Of a DNA stretch of 64,000 bases, positions 1 through 8,766 are shown piece by piece. The notes beneath the pieces were generated by a model that worked only from the letters and a program-made list of their open reading frames with translations, did not search any database and was not told the origin of the DNA. Position 1 is the stretch's first letter. Each line of letters opens with the position of its first letter. Made by a program: the position numbers and the translations under genes. Source of the stretch: an uncultured Prevotella sp. (GTDB lineage: Bacteria > Bacteroidota > Bacteroidia > Bacteroidales > Bacteroidaceae); contig CAMKTS010000009.1 of assembly GCA_946415755.1 (NCBI GenBank), positions 33,573 to 97,572 of the forward strand, in the 5' to 3' direction.

Positions 1-1895
1 ATGTGTACCTCCCAGCGCTTGCCGTCTTCTTCGTCACGATAGATGAAGGGCTTGATCTTGGCAGCCTTTCCGTCGTTGATGCCGGTATCGTAGGTCAGCT
101 CCAGGATGTAGGTATCGTTGATCTCGTTGATCATGTCATCGGTCAGCAGATAGACATTGCCGTCGACCGTGAAGTTGGCATCCACCATCAGGTCGGTACC
201 GTGTACCATCTTCTTCATCGTTACCCTTGAAGGCTTCACAGGAGTGTCGAGCGTGACGGCCAGGCCGTTCTTCCTCGATACGTAGTTGCGGTAGGTGGTC
301 AGCGAGAAGGTCTGCTTGGTCACCTTGTAGGCACCGCCGTATTCCAGCACGGAGAACTCGCGTTCCTCTTTGTAGTCAACGATGGCGTCGTTCATGTCGT
401 AGTCGCCCTTGGCAGGCCACATGTCCTCGAAGGCATACACACCGGTAAAGGTGCTTACGCGAGGCTTGACGGTAGGCAGCATCTTGAACACGCCTACGGG
501 CTTCATGGCCAGGATGACATCACCATAGTCCTCATCGTTGGCAGCATCCTCGAACGATACGATGGCATACTGCTGACCCTGCTCGTTCTGGTAGGCAAAC
601 TTAGCGGTACGTGCCACACCGTCGGGGTTGGGAATGGAAACGGCCCCCTTGTCGGTCTTGTTCTGCTCGGCATTGGAAGGACAGTATGACAGACCGTCGG
701 TAGATGCCGACCAGCAGTTGTACTGGCGGCTCATCGTGGCGTTCTTGATTTCTCCGGTGTAGCAGTTGTAGAAGACCTTGTCGCCCTGCGACTGCTGCAT
801 GCCCCAGCCGTTCGACTTCAGCAGGAATCCGATCTTCGTACCGGCGGGAAACTCTGCGGTAGCTCCGCTCATGTCACCGCTGGCAATGTTGGGATAGTAC
901 ATCAGCTTGACGGCATCGCCGCGATCCAGGGCGATGTTGCCGTAGAAGCGGTTGCCCTTCTTCTTCACGAACTCTGAGAAGCCGTCCTGCGTGTTGGGGA
1001 ACAGCATGATGACGTTGATGTCCATCAGATTCTGAGGCTCCTGGCCCTCTTGATAATAATAGTAGCCGATGCTGTTGTTCCAGCAGGTGTTAGAGCCGAT
1101 GAGCGTCACCGAAACCTCTGAATTCTCCGTCAGCACCAGGTCGGAACTCTGGCGGTAAATCATCGGGCAGGTCTCCTTGCGCGTAATGGCACCCGTGATG
1201 CTCTGGTAGATGCCCTTCTTCTCCTCTGCCGTGAAGGTCAGCTCGTTGTAGTGGGTACTTTCAGGAGTCATCAGGTAGCTGGGACGGCCACTGAGCCTGT
1301 CCCAAGAGCCTAACCACGTCTTCCACTCTTTGTACACCTGCTTGTCGGCCTGTTTCTCGCCGGTTTTCCAGTCAACCTCATACGACAGCTGATAGAGCGT
1401 CTCCAAGCTCTGTGTCAGCTCACCGGAAGCCTCCGAAGATCTTCTTGCAGCCCTTCTGGCAGGCGCTTCGGCAACATCGGTGTTCTTGGCAACGGCAACA
1501 GCCGTGCGATCTACCACCTTTGTGGTAATCACATCGTTCGTCACGAAGAAGTTGCCGCTGTAGACATACAGCTCTGTGGCGTAGGCGGGCAGCGTCACCG
1601 TCTGCTTGTAAGTGCCGTCAATATCCGTGTAGCTGGAGAAGATGGGTTCGATGCTCTCGTCCAACTCATCGTCCTTGAAGGGATTCTCGCTATACACGCT
1701 GAAGAACACGGACCCCATCGGTGTACATGCCGAATAATCCACGTTCAGATTCACTTTGCTGGTCGTGGAGTAGTCAAAGCCTCCAGGAATAACCTTGGCG
1801 TTGGGGTTGTAGACATTGTTCGGTTGGCCGATGTCATCCGACACACATCCTGTCAAAAGCAGGATGGCGGCTGATAAAAATAATACCTTTTTCAT
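1..1895 (-). CDS. LruC-domain (DUF4842-like) lipoprotein, partial at left edge
   Basis: A minus-strand reading frame of about 631 codons runs off the left end without a stop, so the C-terminus is missing. It starts with MKKVLFLSAAILLLTGC, a signal peptide with a lipobox ending at Cys17, so the protein should be lipid-anchored. The middle is beta-rich and unremarkable, with an Arg/Ala-rich patch (PARRAARRSS). Near the visible end is FEDMWPAKGDYDMNDAIVDY, the characteristic motif of LruC/DUF4842 proteins of Bacteroidetes. A TACCTTTG box lies about 70 bases before the start, back to back with the trmB promoter. These are probably cell-surface lipoproteins, but their biochemical role is not known to me. 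The family call is firm; function is open. Confidence 0.8.
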   Translation of the reverse strand, partial: MKKVLFLSAAILLLTGCVSDDIGQPNNVYNPNAKVIPGGFDYSTTSKVNLNVDYSACTPMGSVFFSVYSENPFKDDELDESIEPIFSSYTDIDGTYKQTVTLPAYATELYVYSGNFFVTNDVITTKVVDRTAVAVAKNTDVAEAPARRAARRSSEASGELTQSLETLYQLSYEVDWKTGEKQADKQVYKEWKTWLGSWDRLSGRPSYLMTPESTHYNELTFTAEEKKGIYQSITGAITRKETCPMIYRQSSDLVLTENSEVSVTLIGSNTCWNNSIGYYYYQEGQEPQNLMDINVIMLFPNTQDGFSEFVKKKGNRFYGNIALDRGDAVKLMYYPNIASGDMSGATAEFPAGTKIGFLLKSNGWGMQQSQGDKVFYNCYTGEIKNATMSRQYNCWSASTDGLSYCPSNAEQNKTDKGAVSIPNPDGVARTAKFAYQNEQGQQYAIVSFEDAANDEDYGDVILAMKPVGVFKMLPTVKPRVSTFTGVYAFEDMWPAKGDYDMNDAIVDYKEEREFSVLEYGGAYKVTKQTFSLTTYRNYVSRKNGLAVTLDTPVKPSRVTMKKMVHGTDLMVDANFTVDGNVYLLTDDMINEINDTYILELTYDTGINDGKAAKIKPFIYRDEEDGKRWEVH

Positions 1896-1962
1896 CTTTT
1901 TTACCTTATTCGATTTTAATGTACTTTGTCGTTTTTTAACGATAGTTTCCGCTATTGGTGTG

Positions 1963-1970
1963 CAAAGGTA
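1963..1970 (-). promoter_or_regulatory. Bacteroidetes -7 box for the LruC lipoprotein gene
   Basis: TACCTTTG on the minus strand, about 70 bases before the ATG at 1895. It matches the TAnnTTTG consensus of the Bacteroidetes primary sigma factor. No clear TTTG -33 element is seen at the expected distance. Confidence 0.6.
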
Positions 1971-2019
1971 AGGCTTTTTTTTGAAATTGTCCTCATTTAT
2001 ACCTTATTTTTTATAAAAA

Positions 2020-2051
2020 TTTGCGAATCTCAAAAGAAAACTGTACCTTTG
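2020..2051 (+). promoter_or_regulatory. promoter of trmB
   Basis: TTTG at 2020-2023, a 20-base spacer, and TACCTTTG at 2044-2051. This is a full Bacteroidetes-type promoter. The start codon follows 20 bases after the box, so the leader is very short. Confidence 0.75.
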
Positions 2052-2071
2052 TAGCCTGTTAACAGAAAAAT

Positions 2072-2839
2072 ATGGGAAAAGGAAAGTTAGCAAAATTTGC
2101 GGATATGGAGGCCTACGCGAACGTCTTCCAGTATCCGTATTCCGTGATAGAGCAGGTGCCTTTTCAGATGAAGGGACGCTGGCACGAGCAGTATTTTCAT
2201 AACCAGAACCCCATCGTGCTGGAATTAGGGTGTGGAAAGGGAGAGTATACCGTAGGGCTTGCCAAGCTGTATCCCGACGTGAACTTCATCGGTGTCGACA
2301 TCAAGGGGGCTCGCATGTGGACGGGAGCCACGCAGGCCTTGCAGGAGGGGTTGACGAACGTGGCATTCCTGCGTACGAACATCGAGGTCATCGACCGTTT
2401 CTTCTCGCCAGGCGAGGTCAGCGAGATATGGCTCACCTTCAGCGATCCGCAGATGAAGAATCCCCGCAAGCGACTCACCTCTACGTGGTTCCTCAACCGC
2501 TACCGCCATTTCCTCGTCGACGGCGGCTTCATTCATCTGAAGACCGACTCTAACTTTCTTTTCACCTACACCACTTATCTGGTAGAAAAGAACCGCCTGC
2601 CACTTCTGTTCCGTACGGAAGACCTTTATGGCCAAATGAGAAATGAGAAAGAAATCTCGTTTCTCGGAATCCGCACCTATTACGAGTCGATGTGGATTGC
2701 ACGGGGGCTGAACATCAGGTATATGAAGTTCTGCCTGCCGCAAGAGGGAGAACTTGTAGAACCCGACATCGAGATAGAGCTGGACGACTATCGGTCGTAC
2801 AAGCGCGACAAGCGCAGCACGAAGGAAACGGCGAAGTGA
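2072..2839 (+). CDS. trmB: tRNA (guanine(46)-N7)-methyltransferase
   Basis: SAM-dependent enzyme that methylates N7 of G46 in the variable loop of tRNAs. The 255-aa protein has the Rossmann SAM motif ELGCGKGEY at residues 51-59, an acidic strand end (GVDIKG, about 74-79), and the TrmB signature [12 protein letters not shown] at 123-134, in which the Asp is a substrate or SAM contact in the family. Length is slightly above the usual 210-240 aa because of a charged C-terminal tail. The gene has its own promoter and is followed by a 14-bp tandem repeat before mrp. Function is assigned from clear family motifs. Confidence 0.95.
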   Translation: MGKGKLAKFADMEAYANVFQYPYSVIEQVPFQMKGRWHEQYFHNQNPIVLELGCGKGEYTVGLAKLYPDVNFIGVDIKGARMWTGATQALQEGLTNVAFLRTNIEVIDRFFSPGEVSEIWLTFSDPQMKNPRKRLTSTWFLNRYRHFLVDGGFIHLKTDSNFLFTYTTYLVEKNRLPLLFRTEDLYGQMRNEKEISFLGIRTYYESMWIARGLNIRYMKFCLPQEGELVEPDIEIELDDYRSYKRDKRSTKETAK

Positions 2840-2846
2840 AAAGAAA

Positions 2847-2902
2847 GAATTAAGAGTTAAGAATTAAGAGTTAAGAATTAAGAGTTAAGAATTAAGAGTT
2901 AA
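2847..2902 (+). repeat. 14-bp tandem repeat, 4 perfect copies
   Basis: GAATTAAGAGTTAA occurs four times head to tail at 2847-2860, 2861-2874, 2875-2888 and 2889-2902, filling almost the whole spacer between the trmB stop and the mrp ATG. The unit is itself two similar half-units (GAATTAA, GAGTTAA). Confidence 0.95.
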
Positions 2903-2908
2903 GAAAAT

Positions 2909-4036
2909 ATGAATCTCTATCCCAAGCTTATAATGGATGCGCTGGCAACGGTGACGTATGCTGGCACGAAGAAGAATTTGGTAGAAAGCGAGATGGTGGC
3001 CGACACCCCCGTAGTAGCACCCATCAATCCCCCCGAGGGAGGGATGAATTGGAAGGTGGAGGTGGTGTTGGAGTTCCCACGCGATACCGACCCGTTCTTG
3101 AAATCTACCGTCAAAGCAGCTGAGGCAGCTATCAAATACCATTGTGGTAAAGACGTGGCGGTGACGGTCAAGACGGAGTTCAAGTCGAAGCCGCGCCCGG
3201 AAGTGGGGAAACTGTTGCCGCAGGTGAAGAACATCATCGCCGTCAGCAGCGGAAAGGGTGGGGTAGGCAAGAGCACCGTCTCGGCCAACCTCGCTATCGC
3301 GCTGGCACGCCTGGGATATAAGGTGGGCTTGCTCGACTGCGACATCTTCGGCCCTTCGATGCCCAAGATGTTCAACGTAGAGGACGAGCGGCCCTATGCC
3401 GTCGAGGTAGACGGCCGTCAGCTCATCAACCCCATCGATGCCTACGGCGTGAAACTGCTGTCAATAGGGTTCTTCGTGTCGCCTGAGACCGCTACCCTTT
3501 GGCGCGGCGGTATGGCCACCAACGCCCTCAAGCAGCTCATCGCCGATGCCGACTGGGGCGAGCTGGATTATTTTATTCTTGACACGCCGCCGGGAACCAG
3601 CGACATCCATCTGACGCTGTTGCAGACGCTGGCCATCACGGGAGCCGTCATCGTGTCGACTCCCCAGCAGGTGGCACTGGCCGATGCCCGGAAGGGTATC
3701 GATATGTACCGCAACGAGAAGGTCAACGTACCCATCCTCGGATTGGTCGAGAATATGGCGTGGTTTACACCTGCCGAACTGCCCGAAAACCGCTACTATA
3801 TCTTCGGAAAGGAAGGTTGCAAACGGCTGGCCGATGAGATGAACGTACCCCTCCTGGCACAGATTCCACTGGTGCAGGGCATCTGCGATAGCGGCGACCG
3901 CGGCGAACCTGCCGCACTCGGCAGCGATACAGCCACAGGGCTGGCCTTCATCAACCTGGCACAAGCGGTGGTGACGGTGGTGAATCGCAGAAACCGCGAA
4001 CAGGCACCCACGCAAATCGTCGGAGTGAAGCCGTAA
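2909..4036 (+). CDS. mrp: Mrp/NBP35-family P-loop ATPase (Fe-S cluster carrier)
   Basis: 375-aa MinD/Mrp-type ATPase. Members of this family (ApbC/Ind1/Nbp35) bind and deliver Fe-S clusters in the cytoplasm. The deviant Walker A motif GKGGVGKST is at residues 115-123, preceded by an N-terminal region of about 100 aa in the position of the MIP18/DUF59 domain. The DTPPGTSD and ENMAWF motifs of the family are present. The CxxC pair that ligates the cluster in many Mrp proteins, normally just after the ENM motif, is absent: the segment reads ENMAWFTPAELPENRYYIFG. I recall the same replacement in other Bacteroidetes homologues. Cluster binding by this protein is therefore uncertain. Confidence 0.9.
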   Translation: MNLYPKLIMDALATVTYAGTKKNLVESEMVADTPVVAPINPPEGGMNWKVEVVLEFPRDTDPFLKSTVKAAEAAIKYHCGKDVAVTVKTEFKSKPRPEVGKLLPQVKNIIAVSSGKGGVGKSTVSANLAIALARLGYKVGLLDCDIFGPSMPKMFNVEDERPYAVEVDGRQLINPIDAYGVKLLSIGFFVSPETATLWRGGMATNALKQLIADADWGELDYFILDTPPGTSDIHLTLLQTLAITGAVIVSTPQQVALADARKGIDMYRNEKVNVPILGLVENMAWFTPAELPENRYYIFGKEGCKRLADEMNVPLLAQIPLVQGICDSGDRGEPAALGSDTATGLAFINLAQAVVTVVNRRNREQAPTQIVGVKP

Positions 4037-4111
4037 GGGGCGGCAACGAATCTGATGAATGAACGAATCCGATAAAACAAAACGAAGATAGAAACCAAAA
4101 CGAAAAAGATT

Positions 4112-5545
4112 ATGAACAAACTGCTTAGTTGCGTGGCAGGGCTGCTGATGCTGCTGCCTACGGCCGTAAAGGCACAAGACTACTCGAAGTATTACAAGAA
4201 CCTGCCCGTAGTGCTCAAGCAGGCGACGGAGCCGCAGATTCCCGACCGGTCGCTGAGCCTGAAGGATGTGGGCGGCGTAGGCGACGGAGTAACGCTCAAC
4301 ACAGAGGCCTTCCGCAAGGGCATAGAGCAGCTTGAAGCACAGGGAGGCGGTCGCCTCGTGGTGCCTCAGGGTGTGTGGCTCACGGGGCCTATCGAGCTGG
4401 ACAACCATATCGAGCTGAACCTCGACAAGAACGCTGTCATCTACTTCTCGCCCGACAAGCGGCTCTACCTCGACGGCAACAAGAAGAGTGGCCGTGTGCT
4501 GCCCTGCATCAGAGCCGAGAAGAAACACGACATCGCCATCACCGGAGAGGGAATCATCGATGGTAACGGACAGCAGTGGCGACCCGTCAAGCGCGGCAAG
4601 GTGAGCGACGAGGAGTGGAAGGGCTTCAAAGCGATGGGTGGCGTAGAGCGGCAAGACGGCTCGCTGTGGTATCCCTGGGAGATGAAGAACGGCTTCCCCG
4701 ATATCGTCAGCTCCCCTGAGAAGCAGGAGAAGATGCGCAACGACCTGGTGCGCTTCACCGACTGTCAGAACCTGCTGTTCCGCGGGGTTACCTTCCAGCA
4801 TGCGCCCAAGTTCCACGTTCACCCCTGCTATTGCGAGAACATCATCATCGACGGTATCACCGTGCGCTGTCCGTGGAATGCGCAGAACGGCGATGCGATC
4901 GACCTCTCCGACTGTCACCGTGCCCTCATCGTCAACTCTACGGTGGATGCCGGCGACGACGGTTTGTGCATGAAGAGCGGTAAGCCGCGCAAGAGCGGCA
5001 TCAGCGGCGTAGAGGATGTGCTCATCCAGGACAATACCGTCTATCACGCTCACGGAGCCTTTGTCTTAGGCAGCGAGACGGCTGCTGGTGTGCGCCGCGT
5101 GGTGGTGCGCAACTGCCGTTTTTCAGGCACCGATACAGGCCTGCGCTTCAAGAGTGGCATCGGGCGCGGCGGCAAGACGGACCAGCTGTATATCACCGAC
5201 TGTGTAATGACCGATATCAAGCAGCAGGCCATCGTGTTCCAGTGCGACTACGTGGATCGTCCCGCCGGCTATGGGGAGAAGGAGGGTCAGCCCTTTACGG
5301 AGGAGCAGCTGAAATGGATGCCGGAGTTCCAGAGCATCCACATCAGCAACATCACCTGCCGAGGATGCCATACAGCCATCAGGGCACGCGGCATAGAGGG
5401 CTACCAGTGCGTCTACGGCATCGATATCCGCGACTGCAACTTCGTCTATAGCAAGGTGGCCACCGATATCAATCCCTCTACCGCCAAGTTGAGGCTCACA
5501 AAGGTGGAATTCTACAAGGATGAGAATTCTGCAGCTGCCAAGTGA
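4112..5545 (+). CDS. GH28 polygalacturonase, secreted
   Basis: Glycoside hydrolase of family 28, which hydrolyses alpha-1,4-galacturonic acid linkages of pectin by inversion. The 477-aa protein starts with a signal peptide (MNKLLSCVAGLLMLLPTAVKAQ) and folds as a right-handed beta-helix. Motifs in order: NGDAIDL at 259-265 (replacing the classic NTD), DAGDDG at 279-284 (paired catalytic Asp), HGAFVLGSE at 314-322 (the GHG position) and RFK at 345-347 (the RIK position). This pattern fits the exo-acting or oligosaccharide-acting Bacteroidetes subgroup better than fungal endo-enzymes. It is followed 46 bases later by the dockerin-bearing beta-helix protein, and the two may be co-transcribed. Confidence 0.92.
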   Translation: MNKLLSCVAGLLMLLPTAVKAQDYSKYYKNLPVVLKQATEPQIPDRSLSLKDVGGVGDGVTLNTEAFRKGIEQLEAQGGGRLVVPQGVWLTGPIELDNHIELNLDKNAVIYFSPDKRLYLDGNKKSGRVLPCIRAEKKHDIAITGEGIIDGNGQQWRPVKRGKVSDEEWKGFKAMGGVERQDGSLWYPWEMKNGFPDIVSSPEKQEKMRNDLVRFTDCQNLLFRGVTFQHAPKFHVHPCYCENIIIDGITVRCPWNAQNGDAIDLSDCHRALIVNSTVDAGDDGLCMKSGKPRKSGISGVEDVLIQDNTVYHAHGAFVLGSETAAGVRRVVVRNCRFSGTDTGLRFKSGIGRGGKTDQLYITDCVMTDIKQQAIVFQCDYVDRPAGYGEKEGQPFTEEQLKWMPEFQSIHISNITCRGCHTAIRARGIEGYQCVYGIDIRDCNFVYSKVATDINPSTAKLRLTKVEFYKDENSAAAK

Positions 5546-5591
5546 CACTCTCTAACAGACTAGCATAATCATCCCTAAAAACTACAATGAT

Positions 5592-8500
5592 ATGAAACAA
5601 GCAAGACTATTAGTGATGCTCCTGGCCGTACTGTGTGCTACGGCAGCGTGGAGCCAAGACGTGAAGCGCGCATGGGAGCGCTACAACATTTCTGGAGGAG
5701 GCAGTTATACTGTAGAACTGCTCTCCGCATGGAACCAGACGGAATACGACTACTATTCCGCCGTTACTTATGTACCAGGCGTGGTAGATCCGTCATCTTT
5801 GGAGTACAGCACAGACAATTCGACATGGACGCGTATCTATCCAGACCTCACCCAGGCAACGTCTATCTTTGATGGCTGGTGCTTAATGATGCTTAACTTT
5901 GCTCCTTACAATTCCAATCCGTTCTCGTATTTGGGCAACCGCTCTTCATGGGCAAGGAACGGCTTTGCCTACATCACGGGCGACGTGACAGGAGGCTTCA
6001 ACGGAAAGGACACCAACTGGAAACTGTCTATGCCCGTCAATGGCGACGGCTGGTGGGCTTCACCACGCTTTCTGGCCGATGGCGAAGTGAGGGCATTTGT
6101 CAATAGCCCTCTTTCCTACTGGCAGCAAACCGAGTTCACTATTTACAACGGCAAGCTCTTCTGGCGAGACAGCGAGATCACCACCTGGGCTGAAAGCAAG
6201 GGTGCCGACTATAGCGTACAGGGTAAGGCTGGGCAGAAGTTGTACGTGAACTTCATGACGGGCGAAGCGATGGTGTCTACCCCCGACGAGGTGCCCTTCC
6301 CGCTGGAGAATCCCGTGTTCCTGACGGGCAATACCACCACCAATACTGATGATGTCTGTACTATTACCGGAACGAACGGGAACAGCGTGGTGCTGAAATG
6401 GAATGCTATTGACGGTGCTGTAGGTTACGAGATTGCTTATGGCTATCGGTCGAACCTGGCTGGTGGTGAAGAGCGTTGGAACAATCCTGACAACATTCTG
6501 GGTACCTATAAGGTTGGCAGCAACGTGACCACGCTGACCATTCCCGACCTGAACTATGCCACCACCTACTCCTTTGCCATCCGCGCCCTCTCGGCGCGCG
6601 GCGAGCAGTATCACTCTGCCTGGTTCGGACACGGAAACATGCGCCAATGGTATTGCTATCTGGCGATGGAGACCTATGCGCGTTATGCGGTTCCTGATGT
6701 GGTGCGGATTTCTGATGTCACCCGGACATCGATGCGCGTCCATCTGAACCGCAGCATCGCCGATGGCTATACGGCAGCAGAAATGGAAGAGTTCCGTAAT
6801 CACTTCAACTTCACGGATGGCGACAAGACGCTCTGCCGCGTGGATTATCTGACGGTACAAGCTGCGGTAGACAATCCCGATGCCGTCGTGCCTGAGAAAT
6901 TCTACAAGTATGACCTGACGCAAGACGACCTGGAGCGCGGCTATGTCGACATCGAGGGGTTGTCGGAGAATGCGGTGTATACCGTCTGTGCCTGGGATGC
7001 TACGATTCCCGCTGCTGTGGATGCCTGCTACAATACTGTCAGCAGGCGTACCAAAGGCGACCCAGGGCCTCCCATCACGATTGCCCACGTGCCCAATGCG
7101 ACGATGAGCTACAACGGTACTGACTACGACATCAGCCAGTATCAGTCGATGGCCCTTGACGATATCCTGAACGACTATATGTCGGGCAACCTGGCAGAGA
7201 ACCAGACGTACTACCTGGAGGGTGGCAAAGCCTATCACCTCTCTGCGAATGTCAGCCTGTACAAAGGCCTGACGTTGCAAACCAACCCCGATGACCTCGC
7301 AGCAGGAAAGGGGCGCGCCAAGCTGTATCTGGGAGGCCTGCTGTTGTCTCAGAATTCTGCAGCTTTCGCCTATTTCATTCTCGGCCGTCAGCCAATGGAG
7401 GGCGAGGATGCCACCCAGCAGCTCGAGATCGGCCAGATTCGCTTTGTAGACCTTGATGTCGACTGTCCGCTGGCCGGTAATTACGGTACCCAACAATCTG
7501 AGGGCATATCTGCAGCAAACAACTATTTCCTGAATATGTACTCCAACGGATTGGGAATCGATGTGAACCTCATCGAATGGAACAACTGCACGTTCCAGGG
7601 ACTTATCCGCGGATTCTTCCGTATTCAGGGCAGCAACGACTTCAATATCCATCATATCAAGATGACGGGTTGCGACTTCTACAACTGCGGATACTATTCT
7701 CAAGGCGGTCTTGACTATAGCTACTTCTTTGGCGACCACAACGGAAAGACGAAATCGAACGTCTTTGAGGATATCGAAATCAGCAACTGCGTGTTCTATA
7801 ACAGCCCCAAGCGCAATCTGATCACGGACAACAACCGTTACACTGAGTGGGACGAGAGCGTGCGCTGGAACATCAACGTACACCACAATACCTTCGTCAA
7901 CTTCTGTACGCTGGCCAACAACCCGATTATCAACACGCGCTACATTCCCGGCGGCTCTGTGCTCGGCTTCCACGACAATGTGGTAATTCTGACGAAGGAT
8001 GCTGCCGACGTGAACCGTGCGATGATGTCGGCCGGATGGGATGCCCGTACTATCCAGGGTGGCGATGGCACCGGCAAGTGTACCTTCGAAATCTACAACA
8101 ACTGGACAACCAACGACGAGGAGTACCTGACCAGAGGCCAGCCCTTTGCTTCCAATGCCTTCGATGCTACGTCGAACGCTCCCGGCAGGTGGAAGAGCAC
8201 CTGTACCTATCCCGCCGGTACCGGCGAACTCACCGTCCATCTGGAGGATGGCTTGCGCGCCACCGACCTGATGATGAGTCCCAATCCCAAGTATTTCATC
8301 GGCGAGACCCCGATGGGTACCGACTTCCATACCGACAACGGCATCACAGGCCTCTACTATCGTCAGACGGAGAAGGTTCTCAACTCTGCCATCTACAAGA
8401 GCGGAGCCGGTAGCCAGCGTCTGATGGCGGGCAAGATCATCCTCGGCGACGCCAATGCCGACGGAGTGGTGGATGTGGCCGACGTGGTAGCTATCGTCAA

Positions 8501-8618
8501 CAAGATTCTGGAGAAGCCCGGCGACAATTTCGTGGCGGCTGCTGCCGACGTGAACGGCGACGGCGCGATAGATGTCGGCGACGTGGTGGCTACGGTGAAC
8601 ATCATCCTTATAAAATAA
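5592..8618 (+). CDS. secreted DUF4957/DUF5123-type beta-helix protein with C-terminal dockerin-like module
   Basis: 1008 aa. A signal peptide (MKQARLLVMLLAVLCATAAWSQ) without lipobox suggests full secretion. Residues of about 250-350 form a fibronectin-III-like domain. The central and C-terminal parts (about 510-930) match the DUF4957 and DUF5123 beta-helix region of pectin-locus proteins, with several stretches nearly identical to the lipoprotein at 53954-56326, for example FRIQGSND and DHNGKTKSN. The last 60 residues hold two calcium-loop repeats, GDANADGVVDVADVV and ADVNGDGAIDVGDVV, the type I dockerin pattern. No cohesin is seen in the window. It could bind or act on pectin; catalysis is not demonstrated by any motif I recognise. 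It sits directly after GH28. Confidence 0.8.
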   Translation: MKQARLLVMLLAVLCATAAWSQDVKRAWERYNISGGGSYTVELLSAWNQTEYDYYSAVTYVPGVVDPSSLEYSTDNSTWTRIYPDLTQATSIFDGWCLMMLNFAPYNSNPFSYLGNRSSWARNGFAYITGDVTGGFNGKDTNWKLSMPVNGDGWWASPRFLADGEVRAFVNSPLSYWQQTEFTIYNGKLFWRDSEITTWAESKGADYSVQGKAGQKLYVNFMTGEAMVSTPDEVPFPLENPVFLTGNTTTNTDDVCTITGTNGNSVVLKWNAIDGAVGYEIAYGYRSNLAGGEERWNNPDNILGTYKVGSNVTTLTIPDLNYATTYSFAIRALSARGEQYHSAWFGHGNMRQWYCYLAMETYARYAVPDVVRISDVTRTSMRVHLNRSIADGYTAAEMEEFRNHFNFTDGDKTLCRVDYLTVQAAVDNPDAVVPEKFYKYDLTQDDLERGYVDIEGLSENAVYTVCAWDATIPAAVDACYNTVSRRTKGDPGPPITIAHVPNATMSYNGTDYDISQYQSMALDDILNDYMSGNLAENQTYYLEGGKAYHLSANVSLYKGLTLQTNPDDLAAGKGRAKLYLGGLLLSQNSAAFAYFILGRQPMEGEDATQQLEIGQIRFVDLDVDCPLAGNYGTQQSEGISAANNYFLNMYSNGLGIDVNLIEWNNCTFQGLIRGFFRIQGSNDFNIHHIKMTGCDFYNCGYYSQGGLDYSYFFGDHNGKTKSNVFEDIEISNCVFYNSPKRNLITDNNRYTEWDESVRWNINVHHNTFVNFCTLANNPIINTRYIPGGSVLGFHDNVVILTKDAADVNRAMMSAGWDARTIQGGDGTGKCTFEIYNNWTTNDEEYLTRGQPFASNAFDATSNAPGRWKSTCTYPAGTGELTVHLEDGLRATDLMMSPNPKYFIGETPMGTDFHTDNGITGLYYRQTEKVLNSAIYKSGAGSQRLMAGKIILGDANADGVVDVADVVAIVNKILEKPGDNFVAAAADVNGDGAIDVGDVVATVNIILIK

Positions 8619-8660
8619 GTCGGAAAGCCCCCCTTTTAGGAGCAAGACAAACGGATAAGA

Positions 8661-8695
8661 CCACAGGTGGGCGTATGCCCCCTGTGGCTTTTTTT
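8661..8695 (+). terminator. rho-independent terminator
   Basis: CCACAGG-t-GGGC, loop GTAT, GCCC-CCTGTGG (8661-8687) forms an 11-bp stem with one bulged T, followed by C and seven T (8689-8695). It ends the GH28/beta-helix transcription unit before the dxs promoter. Confidence 0.85.
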
Positions 8696-8713
8696 CACAA
8701 AATGGCCTGTTCG

Positions 8714-8745
8714 TTTGGTCGTTTCAGAAAATATGTGTATCTTTG
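8714..8745 (+). promoter_or_regulatory. promoter of dxs
   Basis: TTTG at 8714-8717, 20-base spacer, TATCTTTG at 8738-8745. The GTG start of dxs follows 21 bases later. Confidence 0.75.
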
Positions 8746-8766
8746 CGGCATATTTATTGAATTACC

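Noticed and set aside
3461..5053. 530-aa minus-strand open frame
   Set aside because: Lies opposite mrp and GH28, both with clear motifs; the antisense translation is low in complexity.
6060..8645. 861-aa minus-strand open frame
   Set aside because: Shadow of the secreted beta-helix gene; its translation is His/Val/Arg-rich without domain features.
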